Assembly: GCA_963738835.1 (NCBI GenBank)
Contig: CAVTYH010000001.1
Coordinates: 1,612,001 to 1,676,000 of the forward strand
Direction of reading: 5' to 3'
Origin: CAVTYH01 sp963738835
Lineage (GTDB): Bacteria; Planctomycetota; Planctomycetia; Pirellulales; JADZDJ01
DNA length: 64,000 bases
The translations under genes were made by a program, and so were the position numbers. The stretch's first letter is position 1, and the number at the start of each line of letters is the position of its first letter. Shown piece by piece: positions 41,901 through 50,930 of the stretch. The notes beneath the pieces were generated by a model. The model saw nothing but the letters and a program-made list of their open reading frames with translations. It searched no databases and was not told the DNA's origin.

Positions 41901-42245
41901 GACCGATTTATCGGTGTATTGAATGATCGGAGTATCTGCCACCTTCTTTGCGCCGAACACGTCGAGGACCTTATCGCTTTTAACATTGGTCAGTTTGACA
42001 AAATCTCCGTCTGTCGCGATCCGCCATCGCCGCGAATCGTTCTTTGCGTCGTCCGCCAGCACTGCCTGAAAGCCCTCTTCGTTTGAATCGTCATCCATGC
42101 CCAGCACTTTGCCCGTTGGAACATGGACGATTTTGACGAGCTTGCCATCCTCGGCCATCGCCCATGACGCCGAAAACATTAACTGCAGCAGCAGAGCGAA
42201 AGTGAGCTGCGGCAGCAACGCAAAACCGACATTTCTAAATCGCAT
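38910..42245 (-). CDS. Secreted beta-trefoil lectin / TlpA-thioredoxin fusion protein
   Basis: A 1,111-residue protein from the start at 42245, with a signal peptide (FALLLQLMFSASWAMA). Residues about 25-150 are a ricin-type beta-trefoil (KLVKIVHVPTGKVLGMDDD, DNQRWAWEG, GQLWRVAEL). The middle 700 residues hold beta-rich segments. One (about 330-480) is LamG-like, and there are repeated SH3-like stretches with GDxxxGxL patterns. The C terminus (about 950-1080) is a TlpA/AhpC-type thioredoxin with FFATWCGPCVAAMPQ and the cis-Pro motif TAIPQTVIIDGEG. The tail is a Lys/Pro/Glu repeat (KPEAKPEAELK). It would reduce or form disulfides outside the cytoplasm while bound to a glycan. Last gene of the long MoxR operon, 14 bp from the gene before it. 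Confidence 0.85.
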   Translation of the reverse strand: MRFRNVGFALLPQLTFALLLQLMFSASWAMAEDGKLVKIVHVPTGKVLGMDDDSNEEGFQAVLADDAKNDSRRWRIATDGDFVKLTNVKSDKVLDVFGAKKVADTPIIQYTDKSVPVNGVDRSREIGGLDNQRWAWEGTGKERRLKNKWSEMVLDVDAEGRIVQRPSDPKARGQLWRVAELDEVVRPAHLLAAGPAPEAKEHSVLRLANGDFAAGELAESEGSDIVRWQTSMATKPFDFLVPAVSAVQFPMRKDFPKATGDYCIELVGGDMLFGSLLSLSKDELVANCGSLGKLHLKRDSVSRLLRWGQAADVVYFGPNGMLGWQEPSKTSLWHDEGGVIATDRPGASIFGKVELPPLAMIEIELSWKSNADFVLALGVDKDDEKSLRHAIRLEAWGNSVKVTREVDNDADLADLQEIKPGPGHVHLQMYLDQKKGQIRVSSPSGQQLGELKVYDPKSQALPGIQLINHKGDVRLERLRISRLSGEPPRDLTTDKPHVSRADGSMVFGDIQSYDAAAGQFAVAQGARETRVKAAEVSSVVLALPDDSRAAGLRAVLQNGSRISGKLEKVEHGHVQLASTSVTEALSLPIVDLQALVVLKPDAQAGDGDGRIGRLEMDGVQLHGWLAASKGPSEEASCLVWHPQFSKTDSPLRSGIPGRIVYRDPPPPQAKVIQPQVRGRQMVVVPGGVAVVAQAGVVGGVVRAFANADNAQTFSPAMHLRTGDVIPCRVLQIDEEGVTIQWTLAQSSTTDVRLVPHERIKAVELAPENRERPLDKVRRERLLTLPRMQKNNPPTQLVVSTNGDYLRGRLTELNAKSLSMEVQLETRKLPRGNIAKIIWFHPDELDDSKKPEEAAPETAASVQALRSDGVRLTFSPERMEGTNLIGTSAVLGPCRTDVNQVDELLIGQAINENAAKLRYGAWKLHNAVEPLFVNASSDPSQPDKNAGMQSTLVGKPAPDFELKLLAGGKFRLSEQKGKIVVLDFFATWCGPCVAAMPQVDAVVDEFKDQNVQLVAVNMQEDTKTINGLLERLNLKPTVALDQDGVAASKYSVTAIPQTVIIDGEGNIAWLFIGGGPTFGDQLRDALKDVIAKPEAKPEAELKTTSEPKAGAG

Positions 42246-42259
42246 GATGGGCCAAAGCC

Positions 42260-43318
42260 TCAGCGTTCGTAGATCGGCAAGAAACGGAAATTGAGTGCCA
42301 GCGACAAGAGCGACATCGAGGTACCGAACGATTTGCCGAATTGGCCGTTCCAGCCGCCATCGTTGAGCTGCGATTGCTTCAGTTCCCGCACCAGTTGGCG
42401 GTTCCACTTTTCCCAAGCGTCTACATCGCCCTGGAACAGCGCCTGAGCCTGGTAGTACTTCTGGTACTCGGCGTAACCGCCGTTCGTGCTTTGATCGATG
42501 CGCTGGGTAAGATAGCCAAGCGTGGCTTTGAACTGCGGCAGGTCTTTGCGATGCGCCAGGGAATAAACTAGTGTGGCAATCGAGATGCGCGGAATCGATT
42601 CGTCAAACCCACCCAGACCCCCGGAATAGCCAACTTGCCCGGACGGTGCGGTCATCGATTGATAATAGGCAATGGCCCGATCAATACATTCGTCGGGCAC
42701 TTCAATGCCGGCATTTCGCGCCGCGAGCAAGCCAACCAGCACGGCACCGCTGACCGAAGTGTCGGCATCGGTCGAGTCGGGCGAGTAGCGCCAGCCGCCG
42801 ACCGAATTCTTCTTCTGCGAGGTAATGGCCGCCCGCACGGCCAGTTCTAACGACTGGCCGATCGAGCGATGTTTGCCGCCGGACGCATCGGCCCACAAAC
42901 TGCGATCGTCGACCGTGCCGTACGATTCGGACATCGCCAGCATGGCAAAGCCGTGGTGATACATGCTGTTGCCGTAATACCCGGTGCTGGCATCCTGACC
43001 GCTGATGAGGTTGCGGACCGCTTTGCGAATGTGGCTGCTGTAGAGCCCGAAATTCGGATCTTCGCCAGAAGCCAAAAAGGCCATCAACGCCAAGCCGGTG
43101 ATGGCGGGGCCCTTTTGCGGATCGTCCCAATCGCCATTGGCCGTTTGCGAGTTGGCCAGGAACTGCAGCCCGCGGTCGTACATTTCGCGCACATCGCGCG
43201 GCACCACTTCGCCGATTTTCGGTTCCGGTAGTTGAGCGAACGCTTGCGGCCCGGAGGTGAAGACAATCACACAGGCCGCCAGCAGTACGATGGAAACAGT
43301 TTTGTAGTCAGTCTTCAT
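42260..43318 (-). CDS. Secreted prenyltransferase/squalene-cyclase-fold protein
   Basis: A 352-residue protein. A signal peptide (VSIVLLAACVIVFTSGPQAFA) is followed by an alpha/alpha toroid with repeats of the type GLQFLANSQTANGDWDD, GGWRYSPDSTDADTSVSGA, GYLTQRIDQSTNGGYAEY and LKQSQLNDGGWNGQFG. These resemble squalene-hopene cyclase and prenyltransferase repeats. No DxDD cyclase motif or zinc triad is visible, so enzymatic cyclase activity is unlikely. Such proteins are regular members of planctomycete MoxR/BatA operons. Here the gene lies between a secreted-paralogue gene (44 bp away) and the lectin-thioredoxin gene (14 bp away). Function unknown. Confidence 0.82.
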   Translation of the reverse strand: MKTDYKTVSIVLLAACVIVFTSGPQAFAQLPEPKIGEVVPRDVREMYDRGLQFLANSQTANGDWDDPQKGPAITGLALMAFLASGEDPNFGLYSSHIRKAVRNLISGQDASTGYYGNSMYHHGFAMLAMSESYGTVDDRSLWADASGGKHRSIGQSLELAVRAAITSQKKNSVGGWRYSPDSTDADTSVSGAVLVGLLAARNAGIEVPDECIDRAIAYYQSMTAPSGQVGYSGGLGGFDESIPRISIATLVYSLAHRKDLPQFKATLGYLTQRIDQSTNGGYAEYQKYYQAQALFQGDVDAWEKWNRQLVRELKQSQLNDGGWNGQFGKSFGTSMSLLSLALNFRFLPIYER

Positions 43319-43362
43319 GTCTAGTCGCACCAATCGTGGCCGCTGCGCATCAGCTTATCGCC

Positions 43363-44235
43363 TCAGTCCGGCAGCACGCCTTCTTGCTTCAGGATTTGCT
43401 GCATGCCTTCCGCCTGTTGAAACGCTTGTTTCAAACCTCGCATTTGCGGCTCATCGAAAATAGCGGACAGCTTCTCCGGTTTGATCTTCGCTGCCTGGAA
43501 CATCACCACGTAAAAATCGTACTGGCCAAACGTCTTTGGCGGGTGGGTTTCTTCGAGCAGCAGTTTGATGAACGCTTCGCGCTGCTTGTCGGTCAGCGGC
43601 ATCGAAGTTTCGACGGTCATCACCGCCAGCTTCACTTTGGCTTGATAGCGGTAGGCATCGCGCTCGGCTTCTTCTTTTTCGCTGTGGTTCGATTGATCCG
43701 GGTCGAGCGTACGGTGCAGCACTTTATTGTAAACCGAGCTATCCCCCAGAATTCCGGCGTTCCACTCTAGTTGCAGCGGCTGAATTTGCGTGAAAATCTT
43801 GTTGATGTCGTTCTGGTTGTGCCGCGTGTTTTGCAGTTTTTGCTTCAGCTCGTCGTACTTGTCACGAAAACGCTTGATATCGCTGTCTGCCGCCAGGTGC
43901 AGCTTCTGTTTTTGCGCTTCGGAAAGTTTGCAGACCCGATTGATCGCTTCGATCCGCATGTTGATTTGCGTTTCGAGCTGCTTCATAGCCTGATCGCAAT
44001 TGCCGATGCCGTTGAACACCCATTGATCGAACTGCTCTGGCGTAAGTACGAATTGCGGCTGGTTGACATTCTGCCCGTTCTGCTGGGCGTCGGCGGCTTC
44101 GTCATCGTCATCCGCCAGCAGTGGAGCGCCGACGAGGCCAATAACCAGGAGCAACAATATCGGCAGTCCGTGGAATTGGAATCCAAGCAAGCACGGAATT
44201 CGCGGATCAGCAGCAATGGGACGTTGGAAGCTCAT
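43363..44235 (-). CDS. Secreted alpha-helical protein, paralogue of the next gene upstream
   Basis: A 290-residue protein. The hydrophobic segment LPILLLLVIGLVGAPLLA is a signal peptide. The rest is charged and helical, with a region INRVCKLSEAQKQKLHLAADSDIKRFRDKYDELK that parallels ASRACKLNKEQRKLLADEGNKCLKQM in the gene at 44325-45147. The C-terminal half (LTDKQREAFIKLLLEETHPP) parallels LSAEQRDQIADSLHKTW there. I know no named domain. The repeated xLTxxQRxxF pattern resembles periplasmic helical hairpin proteins such as Spy or CpxP, but that is only a resemblance. Confidence 0.75.
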   Translation of the reverse strand: MSFQRPIAADPRIPCLLGFQFHGLPILLLLVIGLVGAPLLADDDDEAADAQQNGQNVNQPQFVLTPEQFDQWVFNGIGNCDQAMKQLETQINMRIEAINRVCKLSEAQKQKLHLAADSDIKRFRDKYDELKQKLQNTRHNQNDINKIFTQIQPLQLEWNAGILGDSSVYNKVLHRTLDPDQSNHSEKEEAERDAYRYQAKVKLAVMTVETSMPLTDKQREAFIKLLLEETHPPKTFGQYDFYVVMFQAAKIKPEKLSAIFDEPQMRGLKQAFQQAEGMQQILKQEGVLPD

Positions 44236-44324
44236 ATCAAAAAATACGCGTCAATCCGCGGTCTCTCGATTCTTTTTGCATGTAGCGGAAAAATGGTTGT
44301 CCCAAGTCAAACAATTGTCCGAAA

Positions 44325-45147
44325 TCACTGGCTGTCTTCAACATCGAAGTCGATTTGCAAAACACCGGCCGGCGCAAAATTGACGCCGCCGTTGATGAAC
44401 ACCCGGCCCGAATTCAGCATGTTCCGATTTTGCCACACTGCTTTTTGCGCGTCGCGCAGAAACGGCACAACGCACTTGTCGGCAATCGGCGGCAGGAAAT
44501 CGTTGCCGTACATGAAAGTTTCCAATTGCGGGATGTCGTTTTCTTTCCAGGTTTTGTGGAGCGAATCGGCAATCTGGTCGCGCTGTTCGGCGGAGAGCCG
44601 CACTTTGGCGTCGATCATGGCCACGGTGTTCTCGATCATGGTCTGCTTTTCGAATTCCGCCCGCTTCGCCTGTTCCTTGGCAAACTGTTCGGACAATTCG
44701 GCGGGCAGTTTCGCTTTAACGGCGGTGGCGATGTCGCGCTGTAAAACGTTGCGCGGAATCAGCGACTGCCGCATGGCCCGACCATTGACGATTAAAAACC
44801 CGCCTACCATTCCTTGCCGTCCGCGGGCGGCATCGCGGGCCATTTGCTTGAGGCACTTATTGCCCTCATCGGCCAGCAGCTTCCGCTGCTCTTTGTTCAG
44901 CTTGCAAGCCCTGGAAGCAAAGGCCAGCTCGACTTTTAACAACGGCTGATATTGGTTGAAAAACTCTTGCTCCGCCGGATTCAAATCCGCATCGACGTCA
45001 ATCTTCGCATCACCAGCATTCTGATTCGCCGGCGCGACTCGAGCGGCCGGAACCGCCTGAAGTTGAAGCACCGCTTGTGCCGGCCACCCGCGGCAGCAGC
45101 AAGCCCGCCATGCCCAGCAACGCCAGCGACACGAGTATGCGATTCAT
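44325..45147 (-). CDS. Secreted alpha-helical protein, paralogue; frameshift in the signal peptide
   Basis: From 45071 the frame encodes about 248 residues, beginning VLQLQAVPAARVAPA and lacking a signal peptide. In the adjacent frame an ATG at 45147 encodes MNRILVSLALLGMAGLLLPR, a clear signal sequence. Removing one base from the CCC at 45087-45089 joins them as GLLLPRWPAQAVLQLQ, with an AxA cleavage site. The mature part is charged, helical and related to the protein at 43363-44235. Operon neighbours on both sides. Confidence 0.75.
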
Positions 45148-45287
45148 ATCGTCGTGAAAAGTTAAACGACTCTGTTGAGTTTGAACTAGCCGGAGGCCAA
45201 CGCCCTCCAGAGACCAGCCGATGCGTCATCGATTCACAATTCTCTGGTGGACGTGCCCACCGCCGGCTATTAACAACTTGTAGCGCG

Positions 45288-48200
45288 TTATTTCTCGCCG
45301 CCGCTGCCTTCCAAGCGGCTGAAGTATTGATTGAGTCCGGTGCGGAATTCTTCCGGCAGCGCGGGTCCGGTTTGGCCGGTCGTCTGCGTGATGCCGCGGT
45401 CGTCGCGAACTTCCTTCTGATTTACGCCGGCGCCGACCATCGTCAACGCTGCGTCGGTCGTCGTTCCGCCTCCACCGCCGCCAGGATTCGCACCGCCACC
45501 GCCACCGGCCTTCGGATTGATCCGTTTTGATTTCAGCAACAGTTCAATCGCTTCCGTTTCTGCGGCAATGGCGGGTGCGCCAGTTTCCGGTTTGGCCAGA
45601 ATTTCGGTCGCCTCACTCATGACGCCATTCACGGCGCCCAGCAGACCGATTTCCGGTGCAAACTCGGTTTCGCCATCGGGCAGGTCGCGAATCCGATCGA
45701 CAACCTTCGCCACACGGTCGGCCAATTCTTTCTGCCGATCGGAAAGCTTGCCGGCCTGTGCGTTGAATTTCTCGGCCTCCAAAGCCGCCTTAGCCTGCTG
45801 AGCCACGCGGGTGTCTTCGCGCAAATTGACTTCGCCTTCCAGAATCTGCAAAACCTCCAGCACAATTGCCGGCGGCAGGCTGGCCCGCGACGGGCAATTG
45901 CACGCGCCCCCTTTACACGACTCGACCAGATCTTCGGCCCAACGATCCAAAACGTCGGACCAGTATTCGCACTGCGACATTGAGACGCCGCGCTCCTTCG
46001 GCAAATCGTCGCCGACTTTGCGCAGACTGCCGATGACATCTTGCGTGCGCATGTCGTCCAAAACCGTTTTGAACGCTACCAGTTGCCGGCGTTCGAAGTA
46101 CGCCTGCATGTCGTCCATGATGTAGGAAACATCCTGGCTGCTCTTGAGCTCTTTTTGTTGCAATTCATCAAAGGTTTTGCGCGGCGTTGCTGCGGCGCGA
46201 GCCAATTCGACGCCGAACGTATCATTAAGCTGATCATTAATGCGGCCGGAAATGACGTACTGCGTGCGGGAGGCAGCCTTCAGCCGCTTCACCAGCGTGC
46301 TGCCTTCCAGATTCGCCAAGATTTTGTTCAGTTCGTCGGCGACTTTCTGGAACTCGGCCAGCAAATCTTTCTGCTCTTTCACGGCCCGATCGACCTGTTC
46401 ACCGGCCGGGGTATTGTTGGCGGGAGGATTCTTGCTGCTGCCAATCAGGGTCGTCACCGGCAAGCCCAAGCGCGGGGCTTTTGGCTTGGCTTTTGCCGTC
46501 CCTTCGCCGGCTTTGCCCTCCGCCGGCTGTTGGGACGATTCGGTATCAGTCAGCGTCGGCGCGGGAGGGAACTTCTTTGGTTCGGCATCGGTCTTGGCTC
46601 CCGTTCCAGCGGCGGAATTTCGCACCTGACCGGCCGAGGGCGAACTCTTCGCGGGCATCGGGTTGCCAGCCACGGTCGGCGCTGCGGCAGCTTTCTTCAG
46701 CAGATCGGCAACCGACGGCATGCGATTGGCCGAGATGTCTTTCAAGATTTCCAGCATCTGGGCCCACGATTCCAGCTGATCGGCAGGCAATTCCGGATTG
46801 CGAGCCGCCTCGCGCAACAGATCCTGGCCATTCGCGGTTAGATTGGTTAGCCGTCGGCCGTTAGCGCACGTTCGGCGGTGGCCTGATTTTCGATTCGCTT
46901 CCGCGTGTCGGGCTGATCGAGCTGGTCGGCCGACAATTCGCGGAGTTGCTTGTTGGTTTCGTACAACTGCAATTCACGATCGCGAATTTCCAACGCCATG
47001 CGATGCCAGCGATTCAATTGTTCGGTGACCCAAATGGCGTGCTGTTCAGGACTGAGTATATAGAACGTGTACGGCACCGAATAAACACGTTGGCGATCGG
47101 GCAAATAATCGTCGGCGAAAATGCGAAGCTGAATTGGCTGCGGTTCGATGCCCAGTGACTTGGCTGCAAACGTACCGGAAAGTTCGAACGAGGTTTTATC
47201 GTTACCGCCAAGGCCCAGCATTGTCTCGCCCGCGGCCGGCGTCTTGACCATGTCCGATGGCGGCCTTTCCACTGCATGCCGACGCTTTTCACGCCGAAGT
47301 CGTCGTGAGCCTTCACTTTGAAAACCAACTGCTCAGTGTCGAGCACCACTTTCTGCCGTGGCAAGTCTTCCACCGCCAACGTCGGCGGCTCGTCATCGCG
47401 AACCGAAACGGCGAGCTTAAACGCATCTTTGCCTGCCAGATCGTATTCGTCTTTCCACTGCAGCGCCAGTTGCTTCGACTCGGTGAAGCTCATTTCCGGC
47501 GTCGAGATGGTCGCGCCATCGGGTTTCGTGGGCTGATCGTCGATTTGTGCGCTATTGAGGTTGCGGCTGGCAGTGGCTGAGAAACTCGCCCGGCTCCCTT
47601 TGACCAGCGAAATTGCTCCGCCACGGACATCGGCTCTTTGCGGCTCGGGCCGGCCCAAATAATCGGGGAGCGAAATCTGCGCCACGATCGACGTTAATTC
47701 TGGTCGCAGTTTCGGATCGACAGAGACCGTTTGCTTCCAGTCGCCGATTGAAAGTGTCAACTGGTTGGATTCAAGGATCGACGGCAATTGGAAGGTATAC
47801 GTGCCATCATTCAGTTCTGCTTTCACCGGTTCTTGGTTGGCCAATTCCGCCGTGCCGCCTGCGGGATGCCACACGGTCCGGTCGCCGAGTTTGGCCACCA
47901 CCGTGAACGGCTCGCCGTGCGGAACTACCAGCATGGCTGGAAATGCTTCGATCGCGGTGAAGGTGTACCGCGGCGTATCGCGCCACGGCGAGAGAAATCG
48001 TTCCAGTGAATTGGAAGCCGCCGCCGGGAACAGCACGAACAAACTGAACGCGCCAGCGACGCACACTGCCGACAGCGTGCTCCACAACCGATGCCGAGAT
48101 TTTGGCGCCGCGGCGCGGAAATCGCGACTTCACGGCGTCTTCCGCCACTTGCTCGATCGCGGCCTCGCATAGTCTTCGCGAACGCGCTTGTTCGGTTTCA

Positions 48201-48555
48201 CTGTGTGAAAGTTCGATGATGCCGAGGAGCCGATCGCCCACTCGCGGCAATTTATGACTGAGCAACCGCGCGAGATTCTCCAGCGCCGATGTCGCCACAC
48301 CCAGCGGTGGAAATAAAACGGCGCGACCATGCAGCCCGCCAACGCCAAAATCAAAGCACCAAATCGCATCCACACGGGCGTATCCCAAAGTCGATCGAGT
48401 GCAAACACGCACAGGAAAATGAACGCCAGGCTGAACACTGCCACGCCGGCGGCTTCGGTCATCTTCGTCGTCCAAACCCGACGGCGAAAATCGAGCAGCT
48501 GATTTTTCAGCGTAGCAGGAACTTGCAGTTGATATTGAGAATGAATCCTACTCAT
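45288..48555 (-). CDS. Large membrane protein of the MoxR operon (DUF4175-like), four frameshifts
   Basis: Five consecutive minus-strand frames make one protein of about 1,085 residues. Two N-terminal helices (AGVAVFSLAFIFLCVFALDRLW; FGALILALAGCMVAPFYF) precede LENLARLLSHKLPRVGDRLLGIIEL. A third helix follows (STLSAVCVAGAFSLFVLFPAAA), then a long periplasmic beta-rich region (PRYTFTAIEAFPAMLVVPHGEPF, DYLGRPEPQRADVRGGAI). The C-terminal 500 residues are helical, with Gly-rich low complexity near the end. The frame changes near 48284, 48117, 47267 (an AAA run) and 46855 are each explained by one base. The layout matches the large protein that accompanies DUF58 and BatA genes in planctomycetes. 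Function unknown. Confidence 0.75.
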
Positions 48556-48724
48556 CGTCTGCCTCCATTAGTTAGAACGCCGGAAGTTTGAACCGCAGGG
48601 GACGCAGAGCTTCGCAGAGGCAGCGTGGGCAGGATAGATTTATCTACACCTGCGATTCCTTTGCGCACCTTCGCGTCCTCTGCGGTGAATTTATCGACGG
48701 ACTCTTGCAATCGCTGACCAAACA

Positions 48725-50930
48725 TCATATCAGACCGACGCTCTTACGGGCCACCCAAAAGGCCCCCAGCAGTGTAACAAACATCGCCAGAAGCACTGGA
48801 TGGCTCCACAGCGGCACACGGCGCACCGTGGCTGGCGGTTCGGGCAATTGCGAAAGGCCTCTGCACAATTTCGCTCACATTTTGCCCGGCAATCACTTTG
48901 CCGCTGCGTCAATTCTGGCGATTTCTTCAAGCACCTCCGGCCGTGCTGCCCGGCCGATTGGTTCCGTTGCCGCGCCTTGGACGAACATTGAAGCCTCTAA
49001 AGTCGCCCCGGTTTGTTTGCAGCTAAGCGTTACTTGATGTTTACCCGGCTCGGTCGCCGTATAGCGTCCCGAGAAGCGCCCCATTCATCGCCGAGCGGAC
49101 TGAAACGAATGGTTTCCGCTTTGCCCGAGGGGGCGACGATGCGGGCCATGACATCGCCTTTGGCCAGTGGCTCGCCGCTTTTTCTCCATCACGTTGGCGT
49201 TCAGTGTCACGGTTTGATGCAACTGTGGTTGGTCAGGTGAGTAATAGAGCCGCATGGTTTCGCCCTTGGCCATATTCCGCTGGTAGGCCATCCACCGAAC
49301 GACTTGCCCCCAGAAACCGGTAGTGATATTTGTCTTCCACCCCTTTTCGCCATCGCCAAGCGCCATCGGTGCCCATGAACAGCACTTTGCCAACGCCGTA
49401 CGTTTGCGTCACCAAGAGCGGCAGCCGGCCGAAATCGTTCGGGCGATCTTTGTGTACACACTTAGCACTTCGGTCCCGGCTTTGGCACGCATCACCGGCG
49501 CATACCATTGAAACCCCGGCAACGACTCCCAGACTTCCGAATTCTCGTCTTGCGAGTCGGCCAATTTCGTGAGCAAACTGCGGCGGCCCAATTCCGTTAG
49601 CTCGAAATGGCTGGGAATCCGCGAACCCCAACCGCCGGGTTGCGATTCGTCCATCACCACCGGATACAGTTCTCGCCAGTTCGGCGTTTGCAACAGCGAA
49701 TCTGCCGGCCTTCCCAGCCAGGCATGAATACCAGCCCGCTGGCTTGGAATTCGACAAGGCCTTTTAGCAATCGGCATTGTTCCGCGGTCAATTGGCCAAG
49801 CTCCTGGCCGACATCGCCCAAGAACACCACGTCGTATTCCGAAAGCTCTTCCAGTCCCTTGGGAAACTCTTTGATATAGTCTTTGTTGCCGCCGCCGACT
49901 TTATTCAGGCCAGGATGAAACAACAGGCACGACAAACTCACACCTGGATCGCGCGACAAGGCATTGCGTAAATACCGATATTCCCAGCGCGGATACGATT
50001 CGACCATCAGCACGCGTAATTTTTCCTCGCGGATGTTAATCGGCGCGCTTAGTTTTTTGTTGTCGGCGCGGGAATCTTCGCTCTGCTTGGGAACTTCCAG
50101 CGAGACGTGAAATCGCCGGTTTCTTTGGGCTTCCAAACGATAATGGCATCGCTCGTGCGGCCCATCGGATGCGATGCGGAATTCTTTCTCCACCGTGTCG
50201 CCGTTGGAGGCTTTGAGCACTACCGTGGTTTGAAATTCGCGCGGTAGTGAGCTATCGATCGTGAACGGAATTCGCACAGATTTACCCACAACGCCAAATG
50301 TCGGCGCGTCGAAGCTCAAAAGCTCCACATCCGGCAGCCGGTCGTGGCTCCCACCGGCACCGCAAACACCGGCGTCCTTTAAGCCGCAGTTGCCTCGCCG
50401 CGGCGGCCGGCTTCTGCCCTTCGTTCCAATCGCCGTCGGAGGCGAATACCACGCCCACGAGGTTTTTGTATTTTTCCGGCGCTTCGGCCAAGGGTCGTGC
50501 AAGTTCGTTCCGTGCCCTGCTCTGGGTCGAGGCGAAGGGTTGCACGATGACTTTGAACCGCGCCGGTAAGTTCGTGCCAGGACGATTCGCTGGCCAACGG
50601 GCGCAATGGCGTCGCGACGGTGACATCGGTGGCGTCAGGGGGCCGCCTTTTGACACCACATCTTTGGTGTCCATGCTCCCCGAATCGTCCCACAGCACGG
50701 CAATGGTGGGCATTTCATCCGGCCGATAAAGTTCGGTCCATTCTGGCTGATTGAAACAATGGCGCCAAAATCACCAGCCAAATCGCGAAGTTCCAACATG
50801 CCGATCGACCGGGCGATATCGCTCCGACGCCAGGCCAAAAGACCAAAGCAGCCGTGACCGCGATGACCAAAACCGAGACGCTTAGCGTCCACGGCGACCA
50901 CAAAAATGTCAGCGTATGGGTGGTGTTCAT
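48725..50930 (-). CDS. VWA / glutamine-amidotransferase-like membrane protein, heavily frameshifted
   Basis: Minus-strand segments in changing frames, each good protein, run from ATG 50930 to a stop at 48725 (about 730 residues). Order: two N-terminal helices (TLSVSVLVIAVTAALVFWPG; WNFAIWLVILAPLFQ); a VWA-like MIDAS, LWDDSGSMDTKD; a beta domain; a class I GATase-like domain (LRVLMVESYPRWEYRYLRNAL, EYDVVFLGDVG); TYGVGKVLFMGTDGAWRWR; a beta domain (GRYTATEPGKHQVTL); and a C-terminal helix (HPVLLAMFVTLLGAFWVARKSVGL). At least six single-base shifts are needed. The start overlaps the possible stop of the BatA gene (ATGA). The chaperone-like role of VWA partners of MoxR is known for the family; this protein's own role is not. 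Confidence 0.72.
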
